This document shows positions 12,580 to 27,376 of a DNA stretch of 64,000 nt, in pieces. How positions within the stretch are numbered: position 1 is the stretch's first letter; each line of letters begins with the position of its first letter. The DNA is from Casuarius casuarius (lineage: Eukaryota > Chordata > Aves > Casuariiformes > Casuariidae). A program made the position numbers and the translations under genes. The stretch covers positions 186,001 to 250,000 of the forward strand of contig PTFA01000367.1 of assembly GCA_003342895.1 (NCBI GenBank), given 5' to 3'. The notes under the pieces were generated by a model. The model was not told where the DNA came from, ran no database searches, and worked only from the letters and a program-made list of their open reading frames with translations.

Positions 12580-14492
12580 AACTGCCATACCTTCTAGACC
12601 CTTGCTCATAACAGACAGGGTGCAGCTGCTTATTTAAACAAAAACTATACACTTACTACTGTAAAAAACCTGGGATGCAACAAGTCACCCCAATACCAAA
12701 TACTGAGTGCAAACTCCTCCAGAACGCCTCTGCCCCCCGGGGCCGGGGATCCACGCTGGTATTTGAGCCTCTATCACAGCTACGATAACGCAGACACGGT
12801 GACGACACTCGGCACAGCGCAAGACACTGCTTCAAATCAACGTGCATTCACTAACNCAGGGAAACTGCGTCCGTGAGAAGTCAGAAAAACCGGAGGTTTT
12901 CCCTGAAGTTGCCAGAGAAAGCTCCATTATCAGTTAGACTGAAACCAAACGCAGCTTTAATCAGCTTTTCTAATTGTTCCCTAATTAACCTCTTCCCTAC
13001 CAAAGAGGATAAAGCGAGTTGTATCAGGTGGTCCCATTTCGGACCGAGGCGCAAAGAGCGAAAGGGAAACCCACGTTAGCGCGGGATTTACCCATACGAG
13101 AATCACAGCTTACAGCAGACAAGGACAGGACAGACNGCCCTGGCAGAGCTGTGCACACACTCCTCAAGAATACTGTATATANTGGAAACTATTTAAACTA
13201 AGTTATACTATTTGATCCATGTTGCATGATTCCTATCAAAGATGCCTAGCAATTACTGCTACTCCTTAACACTTCCACCATGAGAAAAAGACCAGTCTGA
13301 AAGCTCCCATTAGACTCTACGCAGTAAGCGTAACGAGGATAACTGGTATTCTCAAACGTGCCTAGCAGGCGACTCTTAAGCACCTCTGAAACTCCCAGCT
13401 GATTAAAGAGGGATTAACTTACGGTCTGCAAAAGTCCTGGTTGGTTACAGGCAGAAAGCAACTGCTTTACTGTCAGAGCTGCTGCGTTTTACTCGATACC
13501 TGCCACAGGCAGGNACCTCCACAAGCACTGGCTGTATAAACCCAGCAGTGGATTTGTACACAGTTACAACGTGTTATAGCAAACAGCTCAGCTCCCTGCG
13601 GGAAAGGGATTCCCGTTTCTCTGGGATGCTTTGCAAGGCAGTGTGAACACTTGTGTTAAAATAACCCGCATCACCATATCCATAAACTGCATCTCCATAA
13701 AGTGCCTAAAAACAATTCTTGCCGTGCGAGATTGGAGGCAGAAGGAAGCCGAAGAGAAGGGGCTGCTGGCCGGCTGCTGTGTGCACGAGCTGCAGACTCC
13801 GCAGCACCGGCTGTGTGCGTGCTTCACACCGGAGACCGAGGGAAGGAGAAAGGGTGAACGTGCCACACACGGCTACAGCGATGTACACGAGATGTTGCTG
13901 GTGTCTTATTAAAAAAGAAAGATTTTTTTCCCTAAAAGTTTCCTGGACAAGCTCCTCGTACTGACAACAACACCCATGCTATTAAGCACCCTTCATGTGG
14001 TGAACCAGCGACAGTGACCACAAGCATTTCATCTACGTAAGGTCTGAAAATAAAACGCTAGGCAACACTAGACTTTACATAAACATTCACCCCAGAAGCA
14101 GGCTTCACGGAAAACAGTTAGGGAAAAAAATCCCAGCAAGAAGATGCCATACACTGCAGGATTCTCTATAAAAAGCAGAAACATTCTCCCCCTCCTCAAA
14201 GCGTCTTTTACTTTCTTTTTGCATGCAAAAGAAACTGAGATTCATTAGCCAAAACGCAGTACCAGACTGAGCAGAAACAGAAGCTGTTGCAGTCACTGGT
14301 TCCTTTGTCAGAGCACCCACGGGCTGCGCAGAGCCACATGGCTTCTGCCGAGACCTGCTGCTCGCGGGCAAGAGAGGGGACCTCAAAAAGAGGCAGGAAA
14401 CAGGGCGAGACTTGCGTTCGTGTATTTACCCCGTGGAAAAGCTCAGTGACAAAATGGAGAAGACATATAAATCAAGAAAAACCCCAAGGTAA

Positions 14493-14556
14493 AATATATA
14501 TATATATATATATATTTTTATATATATATACACACATATATATATTTATATATATA
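14493..14556. repeat. (AT)n microsatellite
   Basis: AT dinucleotides are interrupted by a short TTTTT block and by CACACA. Confidence 0.95.
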
Positions 14557-17439
14557 AAAAACATCATCCCAGTTTGCTATGCAAAAGGGAATAACGAGAA
14601 AAGTGAGCTGTTAAGACCGTTACACATGAAGTGTGATCAGCAAGTCGGTACCATCTTTGTCTGCTCTGTCTTGCCATAATTTCNGGCATCTCATTATTCC
14701 TGAGTGTTGCGTGTACAAACACACTAGTGGCACGTGTGTTACGAACGGTGCCGAGATGCAGGTTGAGCGAGGAACGACGTTTTATGCAATGCTGCATTAA
14801 AAATAACCCTTTTGGCAATTTGAATGAGAACAGTAACACAGGGCTGGGGTTTCATGCAGAAAAAATAGCCCAAGTGATGGTCTCCCTTGGCTGGAACGGC
14901 CACTTTTTCTTTCTAAGCTTACAGAAAGATGCTGCCACCACTCTGCTGACTCTGGACATCTAGATCTTCCCCGCAGCCACATCACGGGAAGGGACAGCAG
15001 CCCAGCTCTAAGANGGAATCAGATAATCGCTTGAATCAGTAAATTCCTTGGATCCAGCAGATATTCACAGCCAGAGCTTTAATTATAGCAGCAAACGTAG
15101 CGATGGAACAGGATTGTCACTACTAGCTAAAATTTGATCAAGGATGTCCATAAAAGCCCTCTTAAAAGTCATATTAAAAAAAAACACACACACACCCCCA
15201 ACAGCCCAAATTCTGTCCCTTGTATCTTCTCTGAAACCAACCTCCTCATTGTACCAATTCAGTGTAATTAACCCCAAAGAACATGGTGCTACTCCTATGT
15301 ACAAAGTTCCCAAAACATCTAGAGTTTCTCAGCTCAAGCGAGACTTTACTTTCAGTCACCCTTTTCAAGCTAGCTATTTCCATTACCATTATTTCAAGGT
15401 ACCTGGCATGATTTTATTTATTTATTTAAAAAAAAAAAAAGAGGGCAAGATAGAGCCTTCTCACCCTTCAGGCCAATCTGCAAGGTAAACACCAAAATTT
15501 CAGGCCGTGATCAACGCNCTGGTGCTGTACGTGGCGGCCTGTACGGAGGAGTGCTCCAGTTACCTCCTGCAACTAATTTTGCTGTCTTCTGTAATCAGCA
15601 AAGGAAAGAACAACACGGTCACGTCCAGGAAAACCTGGTTCCCATTAAGTCAGAAATCCACTCCCTATTCCAATAATACTGAGGCAGTGGAAAAGGAGGT
15701 GTCGTGGACCACATAAAAGAATTACTGCAGAAATTTAAGCACTGGTGTGCCCAATATCAAACTAAATTTGGTTACAAAAAGGTAACAGCCTGCTTCACTT
15801 AAACACTTCCCTAAGCCCTGAAGGTCTATCCTCAAAGGAGCAACCCATCAGAGTCAGAACTATTACCTTGTATTCACATTTCTTCAAAAACGATGCTTTA
15901 ATAGCTGCGGTGACCACTGGAGAAAAGCTGAGCCGTGAAGGTCTAACAACTGAGGTTTGTTTCTTGGTGATGTTTTGCCTATGCAAAGTCTGATCACAGA
16001 TAAACACCACATTTCAGAACTTCAGCTTTTCTAAACCAGGCCTCATTGTGCCGCCCAGCACACAACAAGCTCCAAATGCAAAGCCTTTAGAAGGGTCTCC
16101 CCCATTTCAGCAACTGGCAGAGCAAAATCAGTCCTCTCTACCTTTGCAAACGTAAACTAGTCCTTGGCCTGGGAATAGTCATCGGATTGTGCTCAGAAGG
16201 ATTATTTTTGCATGAACTACAGCTGTCTGAAAGAGCAAGCTGGGGAAAGTAAAGGCAACAAAAGCACTCTGCAGTCTCGAGTGAATTATAACAACTGTTA
16301 GCTTGAATGGATGTTGTGAAGCCATGCAACAAGCTCTGCAAGCTGTCTCGGTCGTCACGGGAGATTACGTACCTCCATCCCTCCTTACAACAAAATAATA
16401 ATAAAATAACTCCCAGCGTTTCCTGTTCCCCTTCCCCTCCCTACCCCGGAGCGTTTTCCTGAACACCACCTTGCAAGCAACGCCTGTAAGAAAGCAGTTC
16501 TCGCATCCCCTTGGCTGGCTCTGCCTGTAGCCCAGATAACAAGCTCCCTGCACAGAGACTACGCAGCGAGCTCGGCGGAAACACAGACAAACGCATTTTG
16601 TTCTTCAGCCTAAACACACTCCACCAACCAGGCTGTGCGTATCACTGTGGCGATGTACAAGTCATTACATTTGTCTTCCTTCCACATGTCCTTAGCCCAG
16701 GGACACGGGCAGCATCGTTACCTGGTTTTTAAGTTTGGTCCACTTTGGAGGTTACCAGTCTTAAAGTAGTGAGATTTTTTTAGCATTTGCAATTTCCCTT
16801 TCAACTGCTCTACTAATCTGACCAGGTTTAACACAGAAATCCTACTGAAGACCTACTTAAAGTCCTTGCCAAACACACGCAGAGAAACATCTGTAAGACA
16901 ACGGTCAGAAATTAATTTGTTGCTTTTATGGAGAGATGAGCAAAGAGCCGGCAACTGAAGGGCGAAGCCCAGGAGCCATCGCCCCTGGGCAAAGCCGCGC
17001 GGACGCCTTGGCACGTGGGTCCTTCCTGCGCCGGGTCGGCTCGATCCCCAGACCAGGCAAGACGCGCGGTGCCGGACAGCAGCGGGACAACGCAACCAGC
17101 TGCAGCAGTCCCTAAACCAGGCCCCGGCGCTATCCCCCGCTGTTTAATTAGAAAAGCTATAAATGTCACCATTAATGTTCTTAACACAACTAAAGGAAAA
17201 CTAGGATCAGAGATTATTTGCAAATAAAGCAGCACAGTGATCGCCATTGACACTGAAAAAAGACAGAACAAGCCATTGAAATGTTCGGTCATAGCTACGT
17301 CTTCCGTAAATCACAGCGTGAGCTTAGATATGGGAAGACTGGATCTAGCTGTACCGTTTCCCTGAGCTTACAAATCATTTGCCTTTGCATGCTTTGCAGC
17401 ACAGTCACTTTATATCATATAAGCTGTCATGCTCGACAC

Positions 17440-17496
17440 TGCAGATACACAAAGAAGTAGATAGATCAGCTGGGACTGAACTACGACTGCCTGNGT
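17440..17496 (-). repeat. Possible MIR-like fragment
   Basis: GCTGGGACTGAACTACGACT followed by GCCTG resembles the MIR reverse-strand stretch GCCGGGATTCGAACCCAGGT and CTGCCTG. The preceding 35 bases match only weakly. It is short and degenerate. Confidence 0.3.
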
Positions 17497-20400
17497 GCAT
17501 AAGTGAGTGAGCTCAGGCTTGAAATAATTAGCTGAATTCAAGAGCAAGCGATCTTATTTCACAAATTTTGATTTTCTGGTGTTGCAAACTTTTTCCAGAA
17601 GGAAGTACCAGCAACTGTTTTCATCGCCCTGTTATGCCAGACGCCCAAATAACTCGGCTTTGGCGTACAACACCGCCTGGGACCCGAGTACCTGCATGGA
17701 GTGCCCCGGGCCACTGCTCCTGTACCAGAGCTAACGCAATTCTGGTTTCAGTAAAGGCAAACTCGTCCTGAAGTAATCGAGCATTCCTCATACCCAATCC
17801 AGTGGAATTAATATCGGCTAACCTACAAATCTGGATTACTAGAAGGATTTTAGGCTGTTCCCTGCACGCCTGATACTGAAGTGCCTCTGACTTAGCTGGA
17901 AATCCGCCTCTTCCCACCTTCACCCTGGGCTCAATGGGACGGGAACTGGGCAGCTGGGTCAAGTTCTCAGCATGGCCTGCTGCTTCCTTCTTCCATAAAC
18001 ATTATCCCCTCCCCAAAGACACCAGTTATGTCACTCAATCTCAGGCAGATTTATTTTAACACAATCTAAATCTGTTCCTCCTCTTACAAGAGGCATTTCC
18101 TGCCCCCCACCACTCCTTCCCCACAGCCATTTCCTCCTAACATCACCCCCGTGCCAACAGCAACATCCAAGGAGCTGCACAACAAGTCAAATCAGGTAGC
18201 TGCACTAATAACTCATTTCTTTTTTCATGCAGTAAGTCGTCAGCCAGATCAGCTCCCTGCTCCTGCCCACGAGGCAGTGCGAGCACCAACACTGACACGA
18301 AGGACACGGAGGGGACCAGAGTCGTGGGGCAGAAGGGAAGAGCGAGGTACCAACATTTCAGCAGCAGAAATGTTGCAGATTTTTGACAGGTTATAAAAAA
18401 GAAAAAAAAATCAGAGTTTGTAACCACAGACCCTGATTTAAGCAGTCACATGAGCCAAGCACCACCTTCTCCCTTCAGATGCATCCAGAAAACAAAACGC
18501 AATTCATTAATCTGAGAAAAGGCCCTGTTCTTGATCAAGTCATACCAGCGACCACGTGGACGCTTTAAGGCTGGAAGTGTCAAAAAGTTATTGAAATAGA
18601 AAAGTCACGATTTTTTTGATTTGGCTAATTATTTCAAACCTGAACTCACTCAGACACATACAAGAGGAATGAACAAAGACGGAAAGTGTTTTCTGCATTC
18701 CAACAAGTGCTTCCAGTTGTCCCGTACCCATGGCAATCCTACCATGGCAACCAGCAGGTCACGTCTGCGAGGAGCGTAAGGAGGTCTGTGCCATCTCAAG
18801 TGGGATGCACCGGCTCTGCACGCTGCAAGTAAGTGCTTTATAGAGCCCTTCTGCTCCCCAAGTTTATTCACTGATTGTCCTTGAGAAAAGCAAGGAAAGN
18901 ATGCAGACCGAGCAAGGACAAAGCTTCAGGAAAAGAAAAAATAAAATGGCCATTTCTCATTTCCACAAGCAAAATCTTCCTTATGCTTCTTGCTGCTGTT
19001 CAGCTGGGATTGCACGTACAGTAAAGCATTTTTTTCCTTAACGAGAAGGCACCCAAGTTACACTGGGATTTGCCTAACGCTGCATATCACCGTGTTTAAA
19101 ATGAGGTTTCCAGCATAGCTAGACAGGATTTCAAATGGGCAAAGAGCGTGTGCAGGCAAGTGTATCTATTTAAAACAAATACTACCGGCAGCATCAGGCA
19201 AAACCACAACTTATGAATAGCTATGTCTCTTAAAAGCACCAAGTAAATTAGCTGTAATGAATGTTTCTATTGAGCTCCGTTGCACAGGGCTTCCCTTTAT
19301 GCCATTTCATCAGGGCTCACAAGCACACGGAGAAACCCTTCCACACACAGGCACATTTTCAAGCGGGTATTTCAGCAAACTCCTTTGAAGGGAGTCATGT
19401 TCACAGGACAGTTTGGGCAAACTCTGGAATCCCGCTCCCTGCCAACGCCGTGCACAAACAGANGCACACACAAACTGTTTTCTGCCTCAGTCCTCCCCCA
19501 GTCTCTGCAAGGCATCCCACCTCGCCGTGCCCAGGAAAAGCAAGGTCTCGGCCACCGGCCGCCCGGGGAGGAGGCGGCAGGAGAAACCGAGCCAAGCAGG
19601 TGGCACGGCGGGGAGNGAACACCCCCAGGCTGCTGGGGAAGGACGGCAAAACAGACAGGAGAAGCCCAGCCCTGTGCGCACCAAAATGCTGCTTTAGTGC
19701 ACATGCATTTCCTTTAAGAGCTCGAGAGAAGACAGGGACTTTTTTTTTTTCTTCGAGGCTCCGACTACTACGTGTTGAAAGCAAAACCTTCGAGAGCGCT
19801 TGCATTGAAACAGCGTGCCATGCAACTCAAAAGCACCCATTTTATCCTGCACATCTTCCCTAAAACTTCTTATTAGCTCCCTCGCAAACCTTTTAACTGC
19901 TGCCACAGAGCAAACTGATAAACCCAGCACCGACCCCGCTGCAAACGGTGGCAGTTCACCTTCCAAGCGAGAGCGCTCCAGTTTGCTTCTCCNGGAAAGT
20001 TTGTTTCACCCTGGAGAACCCAGGAACCGAGAATCAAGAGTGGGATTTCTGTTTTCACAGCCTTTACAACCCTTTAATTGTGTTCTGATTTNTCTCTTCT
20101 AAAATTATCTGAGATGTCAGGCACAGCTTCACTTCAGGATTACTCCCTTCGAAAGCTAAAACACAGTGCAGAAGAGAAGAAAACAGTTGAGATACTGCAG
20201 TTGTTTTTTTTTTTCCTCAGTGTAGTGGAATACCACAACAAGGTCATGGAATAAATTCACAGAGTATCAAAATAGACTCTCCTAGAAGAGAGGGAAGGAA
20301 GATCTTTAACTGCTGAGAAGGACGGCTGCTTCAATCAGCTTGCAGAAAACCAGCAGAAATGGCAGGAGGCTCCTGCTGGAACCACCCCCCCCTTGAAGCT

Positions 20401-23400
20401 CGCCTTGGAGATGGCCCTTTTTCAGATCCTTGCACCCCCAGCACTACAGGAGAGGACCCGCAGCAACACTGCTCAGTCCAACACCGAGAAACCTACCTGC
20501 AGCTGCCCCAAACCCCTCCAGAAAGCTGCTGCAGTGCAGAGGGCCAAGGAGCTGCAGCTTCAAAAACAACTTTTCTGAAACCTCTCCAACAGAAACCAGG
20601 CTAAGCCAGCTAACAGTGTATCTGTGTTCGCTTTCCTGCTACAAAAACGCTGGGGATGTTCTTGACGTACCCCCGCTTTCGCCACCTAGTCACAAACTCG
20701 GCGGAACACCAGGCGATCTGCACCTGACGAGGGATGAATTCACCTATATATTTAACACACGCAAACAGCAAGTATAAACACTTGTGTTAAAATTAATCCT
20801 GACGTGGGTCTAGCAAATAGCTCCAGCCTGATTACAAATATGAAAGATGATCTCAGAAACTAAGCCCCGGGATAACCAAAAGAGTATCACTGACACGCTT
20901 TTATAAGAAACACGACCAAGGCAGACTCTGGGTACCTCGGTCGGTGACTCGGTTGAAGCCCACCTCAAAGACCATCCTGCTGAACACGCGTGTCAGCACG
21001 CCACGGTGGTCACTGGTGCCCATCCATCAGGAACAGAGAAACAAGGAGGTGGTGCCGCAATTGCACCTCGCCGGGTCTCACGTTTCAAAACACTGGTGTC
21101 AGCTCCAAAGTATGCCATTGACTGCAAAGCCGGAGCCTCCGCTGGGCGCAGGGCTCGCTCGCCGGAGCGGCCTCCTCTCCCCCCGCCGGCGCTCCTGCTC
21201 CTCCAACGCGCGCGGGACGCGGTCCGGCAGCGGGCAGGAAGGATCACCTGGAGCACCGCCAGCCGGGAGCCGCGGAAGAGCTCCTGCACGCCTGTCAGCG
21301 TACCAACCGGACGAGCCCAGAAGGCTGCTCCTACACCCGCAAAAATCAGACGCGATTTTGCATCCATATGAATTCATACGCAGCTTCCGCGGTGGCAGCT
21401 GCCATTTAATCAGTCCTGGCTCGGTTTCTGTTTGCTCCTTGAAGTCTCCTGAAGGTGAACTCTGGCCCCGCTTCGACCACGGTTACAGAAGCTGCTCTGT
21501 TCCCCCTCNTACTCCTTGTCCATAAACAACGCTGCGTCTCTGAGCAAACTGTTAAAACACACTGAACTTTTGCATGTGTGTGTGTCATACGGTAAGCCAC
21601 ATCTTAACCCAACACCACTCCTCTGGTCAATTAAAACGCACCTAATTTATTGCTCCTCTCGGCACAAGAGGGTGGAGAAGCTTTGCAGTCGTGGAGNCAG
21701 GGATGTCAACAGCTCTAGCTACCTGGGGAGAGCACCTGGTGAATTGTCCTCAGAGTCTAAAATTAACCGTAAAGTTGCTATTAATTTTGAAGTTTGGGAA
21801 TAGGAAGCTCTTTTAAGTGTCAGAATGAGTGGCCGGATAACACACCAAAACCCGATATGAAAGTTTGCCACCAAAGAAGTGGGCTGGCCCCAAGTGCAGA
21901 CAGTGCACTTATTTGAATGAGGTCGGCTGCCAGCACCGGAGAGTTTCGCTATCAGCACGGCAGGCCACCGACAGCATCTGCGGCACGCAGCNAGCCCGTT
22001 ACGTTATGTTGTTGTGTGTGTTTGTACACGTAAAAAACAGCCATCGTTCCGAGGATCTACATAACACACCACCNCTTCTGTGCACCACCACTGCTGTAAT
22101 CAAGTATTCCAGCCTGTAAGGCCTAGATCCTATCTGAAGGATTTCTTTACCGACCAATAAATATTTGAACTTCAGAGGAAATGCAAATTACATTATGTAA
22201 ATCACTTCAAACATGCTTCTTTGGGGGAGGTAATCTTGCTTTCATCATCGGGTCTCATGACTGCAAAAATCGCTTTCCATATTAGGCTGATCAATCTACT
22301 AATTTTCCTAGTGTTCTACCCGTACTACATTTTTACTTTAAAAAGCCCTGAAAATAATATCTGTGATTAAAAAAAATATCTACATACAGATTCCTTTGAA
22401 AGCTAAATAGGTGTTTAACACCTCTTGTCTGCATGTAGCTACGAGGGACTGGGAAAGGAACTGCCTTAGCTTCAGAGAAGATGGTGGCTNTTCATGAACT
22501 GACCTCTAACTCTGACATTTCTTTACTTTCATCTCAATTTATTTTCCTGACGAGAGTGCCCACCTACTCACCTTTCGTTTTGAACCTCCTTACCTGCCAT
22601 GTAACAGCCTTTTCCTTTGCAGGGTAGGTACCCAGGATCCCCACCTAAAGCNGCAGTAGGTCACGACATACCCGTGAAAGCCTACCGCCCCTCCCCAGAG
22701 GCACGCCAGCCTCTCCCACCTACAGAAACATCGTGGTCCCCAGCTCAAGGGCCATGGGATGTTTTCAGAACCGCCAGCATACCCTGCCTTGAGCTTTTAA
22801 TACATGATACAAAGGAAAAAAAAAAGCCAGCCCAGACACGTGTACAGTTTCAGTAACATTGCTCCAGTCAGCTGGAAAGAGACACCGATGACCGGCCAAC
22901 CACTCCCTCCTCCCAGCCTCCTTTATGTCAACAAATCCTAACCTGGCTGTTTGAGCAACGTTTAATCATAAACAGATGTGGACATGCTCAGGAATATAAA
23001 CAAAGGTGAGTGGGAGAAATACGGAGAGCCGTGTACCAAGAAGCACTTGCTGCGGGCCCGGGGAGCAAGAGCAAAGAACAGCGAAGCGATGAGCAACGGG
23101 CTGCCGGCTCCCGGCGTGCGCTGGGAACAACCACCATACACCAACACCGAAGCATTCAGAATCACGATCACAAAAAGATTTCAGGGATTAAGTGCATTAA
23201 CAGTCTTGCTTTGCCTCAAAACAAATTAAAAGAAAAAAAGGAAAAGAGAAATTGCTTATAACACCCACTTAGAGGTATGGAAATAAACGGCCCTCCTTGA
23301 TCTCATCCGGGTGCCATTTACAACGCAGTCATCTGTACTCCCTTCTGTGTTGCTAATCGAGCTAAAATTAACTCCTCTCCTCCTGCTCACCGCACGTGGC

Positions 23401-26400
23401 AGCACCAGGCAGATCCACGCGGGAGCAGGACCGGCTGCACCTCACCTCGCCCACGTGCCAAACGCGTCTTCAGGACCTACAGGACCTCGCCGGGATTCAA
23501 CCGCGTTGCACCGCGGGGCTGGGGAGCCGTGCGCGACGGAACCGGCACCCTTGTCCACCGGTTTCCGAACACCTTCCAGTCGATATTGGCCTGCACCGAC
23601 AGCTATAAAATGGCCCACATGAAAGTGGTGATTTCAGTCCTGCTAAGCCAGGGTCCAACTGAGATTCAACATCACGCTTGTCGCTCCTGCTTTGACTTCA
23701 AAGCATAGATACATCTTAGGCCAATTTTTTCACAAAGGCACTTAGCTAAGCTGCAGAAATGCTCTGAGGACATAGAAATTCATTTGATAGGGCTGCCAAC
23801 CTGACAACGCTGGCAAAAACACATATACCTTGTCCTCACGCTCAGTTTTAAAGCTGATCAATTTAAATTCCAATTTGATGTTTCAAAAACAAAACCCCAA
23901 AACAACCCAACCCTGTCAGATGACATGCATTAAGCAAAGCTAAGGCACAGATCAAACTGGGAGAGCCATGGAGCAGAACAAAAACTGAAAAAAAAAGAAA
24001 ACATTAAGGAGACAAATACTCTTCAAACATGTGCCTGACAGCAGCCAAGGTTTTATGCTATTAAAAAAACACAATGCACATCACAGCGGCAAACAAGGTT
24101 TCCCCCCACGCCTGAGCTCTACCGTGCTGTCCTGCTCAGTTAATGCAATCGCGCAATGCAACGCAACTCGCTGCAAACAAGGCAGAATAACACCCGTTGC
24201 TCTGCTCTGCTTATCGCCGCTCCTGCCCCACACCTATTCCCCACGAGGTGCTGGCAAACTCGCCGCGGTAAGACTTCGATGGCAGAAGCGGATCACGATC
24301 ATGATCATGAGGAGATTTTGCTCAGACCTTGCCGAGGTCTCCGAGATGGGATGGATCCCAGATTCCTGCAGGAATTCTCATATTTCCTACCGCTCTCCCC
24401 AGCCCTTTGGCAGGGATGCCGGACCGCAGCTCCAGCCTTGATGGCAACACGCAGCGCCGGGCTGGTTCGAGAGCCCGGGAACGTTAATGCTGCCCTGGCA
24501 GCGGAGCCCAACGAGTAGTCGGGCTGACATTCAGCTTGTTTTTCAGAGATGTCAAATAAATGGCAAATACGAGTCCCGTAACGTACACATTTGCCCACAG
24601 AGCATCCCTGCACAGAAAGGGCTGCCTATCCCCCGTGCATCAAGCGCTGGGTTTTTCCCCCCTCCAAGACAAATCTTAAGATAAGAAGGTAAGCTGGGCT
24701 TCAATGGGACCACAGCAGATACCACAAGCAGTGACTCAGCAGAGCATGGCCCTACTCGTATCTCTCACTTCTTCCCCGCTTCTGCGAAACCCGAGAGCCG
24801 CTCTGGCTGGCTTTCCAAGCCGCCGCTGCTCACGCTGATCTTCGTTAAAATGAAAAAGGTCAATATTAACTATTTTCCTTCTTTGCTCATCTTGGCAGAA
24901 AGACCCAACCAAATACGTTTCTCCCTCAATCACAAGCCACAGCCAACACCTACCTCAGCGCCAATAAAAAAAAGCCCCACCTGCGCCCACGCTTTGGGGA
25001 ACTTCCCTGTAACAGCTTCGACAAAGACTTCTGTTTTCAATAAGAAATTATGCGGTACCCTGAGAATTAAAAAGGTAGTGACAGCATGGAACTAACTTCA
25101 GTGCCAAAGCCGGACTCTACCAGAAGTTCTGGTTATTCATTTCCATACCCAGCTCAAGCAAAGTTTTACAATGTTTGGTGCTAACAGCCAGGGAATTTCC
25201 AGCTTGCCACCGATTCTGCCCCTTCCCCTCCCACCCCAGAGACCTGGTCGTGCTGCCACAGAGGACGTGGCGCTTGGGCTCTACCTCCATTTGTACGCCC
25301 TTCAACGCCTTGGGGAGACCCTTCCTTCACTATCACAAACGTGCAAGTCCTCAGGAAATGTTTATTCCGTGGAAAAGGAGGAGAAACTCCCCATTCGAAA
25401 AGACAAGTTCATAAAATAGCTTAATAACCACCACTGAGAGCGAGGCACTGTTTCAGCATCTTTGCTGGATACACAGAGCAGTTTGATTGCTATGTAAATC
25501 ACATCTGCAATGCCATCAGCTTTCTTCTAATGGGCCATTCATCAGTGTAGAGTTTTCTTTGAAGAAGTCAGCTGATCTCCTTGAAAGGTCTCACAACCCA
25601 TCCAGGAGACTTATGGTTCCAAAGCTAAGAAACGACCCTATAAATACATTATCAAAGGCTGAGCAAAACAAAATAACCTAGTAAAGCTCAGGAAGAGATC
25701 CCAATTCCCACGTACAATCAGCAGAAGACACTTACACATGGGACGTTAGTAACCTCTGAGTTCAATCAGCCTCACCAAGAGGGCTCTAACACCTACAGCA
25801 TGATTATGTTATATTTTCCTTTGAGCCTGGTTCAGATCATTTGGAAAGCAATTTGGAAAGCGCTAACGTGCTATTTATGTACATTATGAAAAACGAACCA
25901 TATGGATTCAGACTTCGCAAAATGTTCACTCAAGTCCGTTCCGCTCCCTCTGAAGACATTTCACAATCCATTCAATACCCAGCAGAGGAAGCCAGGAGCA
26001 CTGTTTAAAAAGCTGCTCTGAGGGTATGTTAAACATTTTAAAAGCCGGCATCTTCTGGACTCGCAGCCAAACAAGTGTTTGGGGCAACACAGATCATCTC
26101 TCACAAATACGTCTTCAAAGTGAGACCCACCTGCAGGCTCCAAAATACTGAAATTGAAAATAAAGGTTGAAAGAAAACCCCAAACACAGAACTCGGCAAG
26201 ATAAAACGTTCCTATTACAGAAGAGGGAAAAAAATTCATTTCAATGCTACTCAGTTCTAAGGAGGAGATTCACTGGATTGGCTCCTGAAAGACCACCTAG
26301 CAGGACATGGCTAAGACGGCAAATGACATAAATAATCTTGGGATTGTTTTAAGTGTTTTAGACCCTGCCAGCATAAACTGCTGTGCTGAGGGCTCTCCTC

Positions 26401-27339
26401 CTGCCAAAGGATTTACAAACTAAAATGACAATGACACATGTAAGTTGCTGCCATAGTAGTTCATTACCTTAAAACTGGGAAACTTTAGAGAATTAACTTG
26501 TTTAATTACTGGCATATCCTAATGCTCCTCTCCTTTGCTTCACTATAGTATATGGAATTTGAGAAGCATTTTCCTTTGAAAACGATGCATCTTATCTGGA
26601 AGCGTCATGCCAACTTAAGAGTTAGTGATATCAGCTCTTCTGGGAACATGACTATAACCTTTCTGTGCCACAGTTTGTTTTGTTTGTAACAATTCTCACA
26701 CTTGCAATACCTCCTGGTGGAGCACAAAGCAGGATGTACATCAGAAAAAACAGCAAATCACTTGGAGAAAAGAAGATGCATCCATGTGTCACCAAGAGAC
26801 CTGAGATTTGGGACCACTGCACGTGAAAATCAGCATTTCCCAAGCTCAATTGACAGTGAAGCAGAGCTGGGACGCTCAATTGTAAACAGGTTATGTGCAA
26901 GTCTAACCTACTTGATTACACCTGTTTCTAATAGCTGCTTTGCGTATGCCTTGCTTACACAAAATGCAAAAAAAAAAAGGCCAGAAACTTCTACTGAACC
27001 ACTGGATGTTAAGAGTATTTTCTCAAGAACTCCTAAGCCTGAAGAAAAGGTCAGTGCTTGCCTTAATATTCCATAAAGATATTAGCAACGAAGCGTGTGC
27101 CAGCCTTCGACTTCCTTTGCAGGCCTTGCCAGTGCAAGAACGGCTGCATCCTGGCTTGTCTCATCGCACCGTGTCTAAGGGAGAAATGGCAGAAGAACAG
27201 AGATAACTACCCAGCTGAGCGGTCAAGACAGAAGGAGACAAAGCCACCCAGTTGCCAGGCTTGTGGACAGTCAGGCCCCTTTACACATGGTGGGCTGGCA
27301 GCCAACCCAAGGTACACCAAGTTATGCAAACCAGGCAAC

Positions 27340-27376
27340 AAAAAAAGGGGGGGGGGGAATCAATAAATAAATAAAT
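27340..27376. repeat. A7-G11 run followed by (AATA)n
   Basis: Seven A, eleven G, then AATCAATAAATAAATAAATA. A simple low-complexity tract. Confidence 0.9.

Noticed and set aside
20944..21525. 193-codon plus-strand frame
   Set aside because: Overlapping frames on both strands are equally open, the sequence is Arg/Ser/Pro-rich, and there is no domain.
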